This document shows, piece by piece, positions 54,256 through 61,223 of a DNA stretch of 64,000 nucleotides. Location: positions 1-64,000 of the forward strand of contig CAKZPN010000076.1 in assembly GCA_937139335.1 (NCBI GenBank), given 5' to 3'. The translations under genes and the position numbers were made by a program. The notes under the pieces are model-generated. The model ran no database searches and was not told where the DNA came from. It saw only the letters and a list, made by a program, of their open reading frames with translations. How positions within the stretch are numbered: position 1 is the stretch's first letter; each line of letters opens with the position of its first letter. The stretch comes from an uncultured Roseicyclus sp. Its GTDB lineage: Bacteria > Pseudomonadota > Alphaproteobacteria > Rhodobacterales > Rhodobacteraceae.

Positions 54256-54308
54256 AAGACCATCCGGCGCCGGGATGACACAGGCGCTATGACCAGGAGG
54301 ATAAGGTC

Positions 54309-54719
54309 CTGACCGGACAAACCTACGCGGCGGCGCAGACCACCGCCCACCGGGCTGCGCAAGCCGCCCACACCGAAGCGCCCAGCAGTGAAGAACTGCT
54401 CGAGCGAATCCTGACTTCCCTCGATGATGACAAGGCCGAAGAGGTCGTGCAGATCAACCTGCGCGGCAAATCCTCGATCGCCGACTACATGGTCGTCGCC
54501 TCGGGCCGCTCGTCGCGCCAGGTCGGGGCGATCTCCGAAAAGCTGGCGGACCGGCTGAAGGAAGAGTTTCGGCTGTCGTGCAAGGTCGAGGGCAAGGACA
54601 CCGGCGACTGGGTGTTGATCGACGCGGGCGACGTGATCGTGCACGTCTTCCGCCCCGAGGTTCGGGAGTTCTATCAACTCGAAAAGATGTGGATGCCGGC
54701 AGGCGCCGCCGCGCAATAG
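54309..54719 (+). CDS. rsfS: Ribosome silencing factor RsfS, CTG start
   Basis: 136 residues of the RsfS/Iojap family: E-E-V-V-Q-I-N-L-R-G-K-S-S-I-A-D-Y-M-V-V-A-S-G-R-S-S-R-Q-V, then W-V-L-I-D-A-G-D-V-I-V-H-V-F. RsfS binds L14 and blocks subunit joining in slow growth. Between the upstream in-frame stop (54276) and the conserved domain there is no ATG, GTG or TTG in frame before the conserved core. A CTG at 54309 lies eight bases after a perfect AGGAGG (54295-54300). A GTG at 54447 would remove conserved residues. rlmH follows by 16 bp, the usual arrangement. Confidence 0.9.
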   Translation: MTGQTYAAAQTTAHRAAQAAHTEAPSSEELLERILTSLDDDKAEEVVQINLRGKSSIADYMVVASGRSSRQVGAISEKLADRLKEEFRLSCKVEGKDTGDWVLIDAGDVIVHVFRPEVREFYQLEKMWMPAGAAAQ

Positions 54720-54735
54720 CGGCGGGCGCTGTTCC

Positions 54736-55206
54736 ATGCGGGTTCACATCTGCGCTGTCGGTCGCCTGCGTGGCGGGCCCGAGCAAGATCTTGTCGACGA
54801 CTATCTGACGCGGTTCGACCGAACCGGGCGGGCGCTTGGGCTGGGCTCCGGCGGCGTGACCGAGGTGGAGGATCGCAAGGGCGGCGGCATGGCGTCCGAG
54901 GCCGAGCTCCTGCGCCGCGCCATTCCGAAGGGCGCCACGCACTGGGTGCTCGACGAACGCGGGCAAATGCTGAGTTCACCAGAATTCGCGGACAGGCTGG
55001 CCGCTGCGCGCGACGCCGGACAGGGTGATCTTGCGATCTGCATCGGGGGCGCCGACGGCCTGGCGCGCGATCTGCGGGACGAAGCGGCGCTTGCGATTTC
55101 CTTCGGGCGCATGGTCTGGCCCCACATGCTCGCCCGCGCGATGCTGGCCGAACAGCTCTACCGCGCCGCCGCGATCCTTGCGGGCGGCCCCTACCATCGC
55201 GCCTAG
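54736..55206 (+). CDS. rlmH: 23S rRNA (pseudouridine-1915 N3) methyltransferase
   Basis: 156 residues of the SPOUT (knotted) methyltransferase family. Visible landmarks are the N-terminal R-V-H-I-C-A-V-G-R, W-V-L-D-E-R-G-Q near the middle, C-I-G-G-A-D-G-L (cofactor loop) and the end L-A-E-Q-L-Y-R-A-A-A-I-L-A-G-G-P-Y-H. It acts on helix 69 of mature ribosomes. Second gene of the rsfS-rlmH unit. Its stop codon overlaps that of convergent kpsM. Confidence 0.96.
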   Translation: MRVHICAVGRLRGGPEQDLVDDYLTRFDRTGRALGLGSGGVTEVEDRKGGGMASEAELLRRAIPKGATHWVLDERGQMLSSPEFADRLAAARDAGQGDLAICIGGADGLARDLRDEAALAISFGRMVWPHMLARAMLAEQLYRAAAILAGGPYHRA

Positions 55207-56048
55207 CGGTTCAGGATGTCCTGGTAGTAGCGACGCAGCAGCAGCAGGCCGAGCGCCATCGGGACCAGCGTCCAGATCAACACCAGCGGGATCGAGATGT
55301 AGTCCGGCGTGTAGGTCGGGTAGACGCCCGTGCGAAACAGCCCGGTGATGTGGATCCAGGGCGTGTACCACAAGATACCCTGCACGGAGGCGGGCATGTT
55401 TTCGTAGATGAAAATGACCCCCGCCGCCAGGAACAGCGGGCGCGTGATGATGCCCCACACCTGGCCCCATGCCGGAAACAGACCCACGAGGACGCAGTTC
55501 AGCGATCCGAGTCCCAACCCGAGAAACGCCGCCAGCACCACCGCAAGGATTATGGGTCCGAAACTCAGCGTGGCCGTCGCCGGCGTGAACTGCAGAACCC
55601 CGAAAAACACGACGATCATGACCGCCGTATTGGTCAGGAAGTTCAGAAGAAACTTGGCGAGGATCGCGTCGATCCAGGACACCGCCGGATACATCAGCAA
55701 GGGTTTCGAGAAACTGATCGCGCTCTGAACCTGCCCGGTGATGTTGGCGACCATCGTGTAGGCAAGATAGCCCGATGCGTAGAACAGGACAAAGGAATTG
55801 CCCAAGGGCGGCGAGCGCAGCATGATCGCGAAGACCACCGACATGACCGCAAGGGCGCCCACGGGTTCCAGGATCGCCCAGATGTAGCCGCCCGGCGTCC
55901 GGCCGTAGCGCGTCGACATTTCGCGCAGCATGAGCGCAAGGATCGAGCGCGCGCTGGCGAAGGATCGCGTCCTGGTCGCCGCGCCCATCGGGGGGCGGGG
56001 GGTGGGCGTGTCGACGGTGGTCAGGATCGGCTCCAATTGTCTGGCCAT
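55203..56048 (-). CDS. Capsular polysaccharide ABC-2 exporter permease (KpsM type)
   Basis: 281 residues with a cytoplasmic proline/threonine-rich N-terminus and six membrane helices. M-L-R-E-M-S-T-R-Y-G-R-T-P-G-G-Y-I-W-A-I-L-E-P is the characteristic KpsM/ABC-2 beginning. The start codon lies only 17 bp from that of the divergent kpsE-like gene; an inner ATG at 55988 would widen the gap. It should pair with the ATPase at 57581 to export a group-2-type capsule or similar polysaccharide. Confidence 0.9.
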   Translation of the reverse strand: MARQLEPILTTVDTPTPRPPMGAATRTRSFASARSILALMLREMSTRYGRTPGGYIWAILEPVGALAVMSVVFAIMLRSPPLGNSFVLFYASGYLAYTMVANITGQVQSAISFSKPLLMYPAVSWIDAILAKFLLNFLTNTAVMIVVFFGVLQFTPATATLSFGPIILAVVLAAFLGLGLGSLNCVLVGLFPAWGQVWGIITRPLFLAAGVIFIYENMPASVQGILWYTPWIHITGLFRTGVYPTYTPDYISIPLVLIWTLVPMALGLLLLRRYYQDILNR

Positions 56049-56065
56049 GCCTGACCGGACTATGT

Positions 56066-57568
56066 ATGACGGGCGCAGCAAGTTCAAATGGCAAGAACAG
56101 GGCGCCGCCTTTGGCCGACGCAGCAGGACCCCAGAAAAAACCGACCCCACCCGCGCCGGATACGCCCCGGCCCGCGGCCCAGGCTGGGCAACCGCCAGCG
56201 CCGCAAGGCCAGCGACCGCCCGCGGAACAGGGGGCGTCGCCACCGGCGCAACCCGCCCCCGCCCAGCCCCAAGCCCAGCCGCCGCGCGGTCCGCAGGCCG
56301 CTGCCGGCGCGCAGCCTGCGCCCAACCCTGCACCGGCGGCGCCACAACCCAGGCCTGCCCCCGCCGCGCAACCTGCGGCGCCGCAACCGAAACCCGAAGC
56401 CCCCTCGAACAAGGCCCCGCCGGCGCCGAGCTTCAAGCCGGTGGCGAAGCCCGCGCGCATGCGCCGGCGCCATTTCGGCCTCATGCTGTCATTCCTGCTG
56501 CTTGTCGCGGTGCCGCTGTTCGGGGTTGCCTTCTATCTCTACACCTTCGCGCAGGATCAGTATGCGTCGAACACCGGCTTCACCGTGCGGACGGAAGAAA
56601 CCGGCTCCGCCACCGACCTGCTTGGCGGCCTGGCGAATTTCGCCGGAGGCAACGCGACCTCCGACGGGGACATCCTCTATGAATTCATCACCAGCCGCGA
56701 ACTGGTTCAGCGACTGAACGAACGCATGGACCTGGTGGCGCATTACTCCGCGCCGCACGATGTCGATCCGATCTTTGCCCTGGAACCCGATGCCTCCATG
56801 GAGGACCTGGTCGACTACTGGCAGCGGGTCGTCCGCGTCTCCTACACGCAGAGCAACGGGTTGATCGACCTTGAGGTGCTCGGCTTCGATCCCGTGACGG
56901 CCCACACGCTCGCCCAGGCGATCGTCGAGGAAAGCCAGATCCTGATCAACGAGTTGAACGAACAGGCGCGCGCGGATTCGATGCGCTATGCCGAGGCCGA
57001 CCTCGAGGCGTCGATTGCGCGCCTTCGCACCGCGCGCGAAGAGCTGACGCAGTTCCGCACGCGCACCCAGATCGTCGATCCCGAAAGCGACCTGCAGGGG
57101 CGCACCGGCGTGCTCAACAACCTGCAGCAGCAACTGGCCGAAGCCCTGATCGACTACGACCTGTTGTCGGAGAACACAGCCAACCCCAACGATCCCCGGC
57201 TGGTTCAGGCCCAGCGCCGGATCGAGGTGATCCGCGACCGCATCCGGCAGGAGCGGCTGAATTTCGTGACCGACGACATCGGCGCGGACGGGGAGGATTA
57301 CCCGACCCTGATGGCCCAGTTCGAGGGGCTGACGGTCGACCGCGAGTTTGCCCAGGAAAGCTATCGCGCGGCCCTGACAGCGCTGGACGTGGCACGCACG
57401 AATTCGGCCCGGCAAAGCCGCTATCTGGCCGTCTACATCCGGCCCAGCCTTCCGGAAAGCGCGGGGTTTCCGCGGCGCGAGGCCATTCTTGCGCTGGGCT
57501 TCCTGTTCCTGACGCTTGGATGGACCATCCTGGCGCTGGTCTACTACAGTATCCGTGACCGGCAGTGA
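56066..57568 (+). CDS. Capsule export inner-membrane protein (KpsE type) with Pro/Ala-rich N-terminus
   Basis: 500 residues. Residues 1 to about 130 are almost entirely proline, alanine and glutamine, a disordered cytoplasmic extension. Then come a first membrane helix (about 137-160), a periplasmic region with coiled-coil segments (about 290-400; R-L-R-T-A-R-E-E-L-T-Q-F-R-T-R-T-Q-I-V-D-P) and a second helix near the C-terminus (about 472-495), the polysaccharide co-polymerase (PCP-3/KpsE) layout. It is followed by the ATPase gene after 12 bp. Confidence 0.9.
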   Translation: MTGAASSNGKNRAPPLADAAGPQKKPTPPAPDTPRPAAQAGQPPAPQGQRPPAEQGASPPAQPAPAQPQAQPPRGPQAAAGAQPAPNPAPAAPQPRPAPAAQPAAPQPKPEAPSNKAPPAPSFKPVAKPARMRRRHFGLMLSFLLLVAVPLFGVAFYLYTFAQDQYASNTGFTVRTEETGSATDLLGGLANFAGGNATSDGDILYEFITSRELVQRLNERMDLVAHYSAPHDVDPIFALEPDASMEDLVDYWQRVVRVSYTQSNGLIDLEVLGFDPVTAHTLAQAIVEESQILINELNEQARADSMRYAEADLEASIARLRTAREELTQFRTRTQIVDPESDLQGRTGVLNNLQQQLAEALIDYDLLSENTANPNDPRLVQAQRRIEVIRDRIRQERLNFVTDDIGADGEDYPTLMAQFEGLTVDREFAQESYRAALTALDVARTNSARQSRYLAVYIRPSLPESAGFPRREAILALGFLFLTLGWTILALVYYSIRDRQ

Positions 57569-57580
57569 GGCGGCGAAGCG

Positions 57581-58234
57581 ATGATCCGCTTCGAGAATCT
57601 GACCAAGGGTTTTGATGTCAACGGCCAACGCAAGCTGGTCATCGACAATCTGAACCTGACGATCGCGACGGGCCGGTCGCTCGGGCTTTTAGGGCGGAAC
57701 GGCGCGGGCAAGTCCACGCTGATGCAGATCATCGCCGGAAACATGCGGGCCGATACGGGCCGGGTCGTCTCGGATGGCACGATCTCCTGGCCCATCGGCC
57801 TCGCCGGCGCCGTGCATCCCAACCTGAGCGGGGCCCAGAACACCCGGTTCATCGCCCGGGTCTATGGTGTCGATACCGAGGAGCTGGTGGACTTCGTGCA
57901 GGATTTCGCCCAGCTCGGCTCGCATTTCTTCATGGAGGTCCGCACCTACTCGTCGGGCATGCGGGGACGGCTCAATTTCGGCCTGTCGATGGGCATCAAG
58001 TTCGACACCTACCTGATCGACGAGGTCACGGCCGCCGGCGACGCATCCTTCCGGTCGCGCAGCGTGGCGCTGTTTCACGAACGCATGGCGAGTTCCGACG
58101 CGATCATGGTTAACCACAACCTGAACGAGCTGAAGGAATTCTGCGACGCCGCCCTGGTGCTCGAACACGGGAAACTGACCCATTTTGACGACCTTGACGA
58201 AGCGATCGAGGTCCACAAGCGCAACATGAGCTGA
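57581..58234 (+). CDS. Capsular polysaccharide ABC exporter ATPase (KpsT type)
   Basis: 217 residues with Walker A G-R-N-G-A-G-K-S-T (about 39-47), the degenerate signature Y-S-S-G-M-R-G-R (about 126-133) and Walker B T-Y-L-I-D-E-V-T-A (about 146-154). The S-S-G-M signature and the small size identify the KpsT/RfbE-like polysaccharide exporter ATPases. It follows the kpsE-like gene and should work with the divergent permease at 55203. No kpsD, kpsC or kpsS is in the window. Confidence 0.93.
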   Translation: MIRFENLTKGFDVNGQRKLVIDNLNLTIATGRSLGLLGRNGAGKSTLMQIIAGNMRADTGRVVSDGTISWPIGLAGAVHPNLSGAQNTRFIARVYGVDTEELVDFVQDFAQLGSHFFMEVRTYSSGMRGRLNFGLSMGIKFDTYLIDEVTAAGDASFRSRSVALFHERMASSDAIMVNHNLNELKEFCDAALVLEHGKLTHFDDLDEAIEVHKRNMS

Positions 58235-58379
58235 CCGCGCCGGCCTTCCGGCCGCGCAACAGGGTAAACCCGGCCGGTCGAATCCGCCCGGTTCTCCGCA
58301 CCGCCACCACATTCCGACCCCGAGGGTTCCGCAGGCTTGCGACAGCTTCGCCCGCATCACAGCGGCGACGGAACATGCG

Positions 58380-61223
58380 ATGCCCCAGCTTGTCATCGAA
58401 GGTCAGACAAGGTCGCTCCAGACCTTGCTGGACTACGGGATCACCGATCTTGTCGTCCATCAGACCGCGAATGGACCGGTCCTTTACGCGACTTCGGGGC
58501 CGAATGGCGGACTGTCGGCCTATTCTATCGGCCCCGCCGGCGACCTGACGCTGATCGATTTCGCACATTTTCAAAGCAGTTTCTCCGATGCGGTCATGGA
58601 AAGACTGACGCTGCTCGAAACGACGGACGGCCCGCAACTGGTGGTGGCGGGGACCACCGAGGGGCACCTGACCGCCTACGACATCGGCGCCGACGGCATG
58701 ATCGGCGGTGCGACCTTCATCAACGGGCTGGCTGGCCCAACCACTGCGGTCCTCGACATCGACCAATGGGGCGGCAACATGCTGTTCCTCGCCAATGCCG
58801 AAGGCGGCTCGATCCAGGGCTATGCGATCGACGCACCCACGCAACTGTCGGAAAGGTTCACTGTCTCCGACACTGCCACGACCTATGCGGCCGCCGTCTT
58901 CGCGCTGGAAAACGTGTCCCTCGGCGGAAACAGCTACCTTCTGGGCGCGTGCGTCGCCGATTGCGGCGTGACTGCCTACCGGATCGACGCCGTCGGGCTG
59001 GTGGCCACCGGCAGCCTGGGCATTGCCGAGGGCATCGGCATCATGACTCCCACCACGCTGGCCACCGCCGAGATCGGCGGGCGGCAGTTCGTCTTGCTGG
59101 GGTCGGCGCCGGGCGACGGCGCCGGACGGTCCGGCGCCATCACGGTGATGGAACTGCGCCCCGACGGCAGCCTGGTTCCCACCGACCACGTGATCGACAC
59201 GCTGCACACGCGCTTTGGCATGATCCAGACCCTCAACGTGGTCGAGGCGAATGGCATGACCTACGTGGTCGCGGGCGGTGGCGACGACGGGCTGACTATC
59301 TTCGTTCTGATGCCGAACGGGCGGCTGCAACTCCTCGATGTGCTGGTGGACAACGCCGACGGCGGCCTCGGCAACGTCACGGCCGTGGCGTCATTCTACA
59401 CCGGCACCGACTTGCGCATGTTCATTTCCTCCGAGGCCAGCGGCGGCGTGACGGAAGTGTCCCTCGCCACCGCGCGCAACGGCGCGACGCTCGTGGCTGG
59501 CGGTGGCGGCGGGCAGACGACCGGCACCGGGCTTGACGACATCATCCTCGGCGGCGCCGGCAACGACCTGCTGGAGGGCTCTTTCGGCGACGACATCATC
59601 GAGGACGGCGGCGGGAGCGATACCCTCACCGGCGGCGGCGGGCGCGACATCTTCGTGCTGCGCGCCGATGGAGAGACCGACATCATCACCGATTTCGAAC
59701 CGGGCCGCGACCGGCTCGACCTGTCCGGCTGGCCATTCCTCTACGACACCGCCGGGCTGAGCGTTCAGTCAACGGCCGACGGGGCCATCGTGACCTGGCG
59801 CGGCGAAACTCTGGTGATCCATACGCTGAACGGCACCAGCCTTACGGCCGCGACGGTTCGCGCGGCGGTGATCAATGCGCCGAACCGGACGCCGCTGTTG
59901 TGGGACGCGCCGCCAAGCCCGCATGGCTACCATGTAGGGACAAACGGTGCCGACCTCGTCGACGGTGGCGACGGGAATGACACCATCAGCGGGCTCGAAG
60001 GCAACGACACGCTGATCGGCGGGAGCGGCGATGACATGCTCGCCGGATCGGACGGATTCGACCTGCTCCGGGGCGGCGAGGGCGACGATTATCTCGACGG
60101 CGGGGCACAGGCCGACAACCTCTATGGCGATGCCGGCAACGATAGCCTGTTCGGCGGCTTGGGGAATGACCGCTTGTTCGGCGGGGTTGGAAACGACAGC
60201 CTTCTCGGCGGTGACGGCGACGACGGTCTTTGGGGCGAGGCCGGCCATGACACGCTTTTCGGCGAGGCCGGGGCCGATCGGCTCTACGGCGGAAGCGGTG
60301 AAGATCTTCTCTTCGGGGGCGACGGCGACGATACGCTCTGGGGCGACGCGGGGTTTGACACGCTCCATGGCGGCGCAGGCGACGACAGCCTCGTCGGAGG
60401 CGCCCAGGCTGATTTTCTTTTTGGCGGAGATGGCAATGACACCGCGCGCGGCGGCGACGGGATGGACAACATCTACGGCGAGGCTGGAGACGACATTCTC
60501 TACGGCGACGCCAGCAACGACCGGCTTTTCGGTGGAGCGGGTCATGACATTCTGTACGGAGGGACGCAGGAGGATCGCCTGTACGGCGACGACGGAAACG
60601 ATACACTTTTTGGCGGCGCGGGGTTCGACGTGCTGGCGGGCGGAGACGGAGAAGACTATCTTGATGGCGGTGCGCAGGCCGACAATCTGTATGGCGATGC
60701 CGGCAACGACACGCTGGTCGGTGGCGGCGGGTTCGACCGGTTGTTCGGCGGAAGCGGAAACGACCTCTTGTTCGGCGGGTCTGACGACGACGCGCTTTTT
60801 GGAGAAAGCGGCGACGACACGCTCCATGGCGAAGCCGGCAACGACCGGATGTTTGGCGACAGCGGCAACGACATCCTCTACGGCGGCGAAGGAAACGACC
60901 AGCTCAACGGCGGCTCCGGCTTCGATACGCTCATCGGCGGCACCGGCAACGATGCGCTTTGGGGCGCATTCAATGCCGACATCTTCGTCTTCGCCGACGG
61001 GCATGGCGTCGACACGATCTACGATTTCGACGCGCAAAACAGCCTGGAGAAGATCGATTTTTCGGAGCTGAGTACGGTCAACTCCATCCACGACGTGCTT
61101 GGCCCCGATGGCGCCGCGACGCAGATCGGGGGGGATGTGCGCATCGACACCGGCAGCGGCAATTCCCTCTGGCTGATGAACGTGGCGCTTGCCGATCTCG
61201 ACGCGTCAGACTTCCTGTTCTGA
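58380..61223 (+). CDS. Large beta-propeller plus RTX protein, predicted type I secretion substrate
   Basis: 947 residues without a signal peptide. Residues 1 to about 380 contain six or more repeats of the type L-V-V-A-G-T-T-E-G-x-L-T-A-Y-D-I-G and L-x-x-x-x-G-x-x-Y-x-V-A-G-G-G-D-D-G-L, suggesting a beta-propeller. A first RTX patch (about 385-430) is followed by D-I-I-T-D-F-E-P-G-R-D and a long array of 37 nonapeptides (about 529-861). The C-terminal domain contains F-V-F-A-D-G-H-G-V-D-T-I-Y-D-F-D and ends D-A-S-D-F-L-F, typical of type I secretion signals. No ABC/MFP/TolC secretion genes are present. Next to capsule export genes, it may be a surface or matrix protein. Confidence 0.88.
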   Translation: MPQLVIEGQTRSLQTLLDYGITDLVVHQTANGPVLYATSGPNGGLSAYSIGPAGDLTLIDFAHFQSSFSDAVMERLTLLETTDGPQLVVAGTTEGHLTAYDIGADGMIGGATFINGLAGPTTAVLDIDQWGGNMLFLANAEGGSIQGYAIDAPTQLSERFTVSDTATTYAAAVFALENVSLGGNSYLLGACVADCGVTAYRIDAVGLVATGSLGIAEGIGIMTPTTLATAEIGGRQFVLLGSAPGDGAGRSGAITVMELRPDGSLVPTDHVIDTLHTRFGMIQTLNVVEANGMTYVVAGGGDDGLTIFVLMPNGRLQLLDVLVDNADGGLGNVTAVASFYTGTDLRMFISSEASGGVTEVSLATARNGATLVAGGGGGQTTGTGLDDIILGGAGNDLLEGSFGDDIIEDGGGSDTLTGGGGRDIFVLRADGETDIITDFEPGRDRLDLSGWPFLYDTAGLSVQSTADGAIVTWRGETLVIHTLNGTSLTAATVRAAVINAPNRTPLLWDAPPSPHGYHVGTNGADLVDGGDGNDTISGLEGNDTLIGGSGDDMLAGSDGFDLLRGGEGDDYLDGGAQADNLYGDAGNDSLFGGLGNDRLFGGVGNDSLLGGDGDDGLWGEAGHDTLFGEAGADRLYGGSGEDLLFGGDGDDTLWGDAGFDTLHGGAGDDSLVGGAQADFLFGGDGNDTARGGDGMDNIYGEAGDDILYGDASNDRLFGGAGHDILYGGTQEDRLYGDDGNDTLFGGAGFDVLAGGDGEDYLDGGAQADNLYGDAGNDTLVGGGGFDRLFGGSGNDLLFGGSDDDALFGESGDDTLHGEAGNDRMFGDSGNDILYGGEGNDQLNGGSGFDTLIGGTGNDALWGAFNADIFVFADGHGVDTIYDFDAQNSLEKIDFSELSTVNSIHDVLGPDGAATQIGGDVRIDTGSGNSLWLMNVALADLDASDFLF
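59964..60962 (+). repeat. 37 uninterrupted 27-bp RTX repeats
   Basis: A tandem array coding for 37 nine-residue G-G-x-G-x-D-x-L-x units without interruption (999 bp). It includes a longer duplicate: the coding stretch beginning at 60090 (Y-L-D-G-G-A-Q-A-D-N-L-Y-G-D-A-G-N-D) recurs at 60657, exactly 21 units later, with only silent or near-silent changes. This points to growth by segmental duplication. Confidence 0.92.

Larger units (their letters stand above)
53985..54308. other. 324-bp divergent spacer between smc and rsfS
   Basis: Contains a candidate smc promoter (minus strand) and a good rsfS promoter (plus strand). A 92-codon open frame at 54014-54292 has no family resemblance and overlaps the promoter, so I do not call it a gene. 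Nothing else is recognised. Confidence 0.6.

Noticed and set aside
54014..54292. 92-codon frame between smc and rsfS
   Set aside because: Overlaps the rsfS promoter, has no ribosome-binding site and no recognisable domain.
59964..60962. Tandem repeats as a possible CRISPR or satellite
   Set aside because: The units are 27 bp in frame and encode RTX nonapeptides; there are no spacers.
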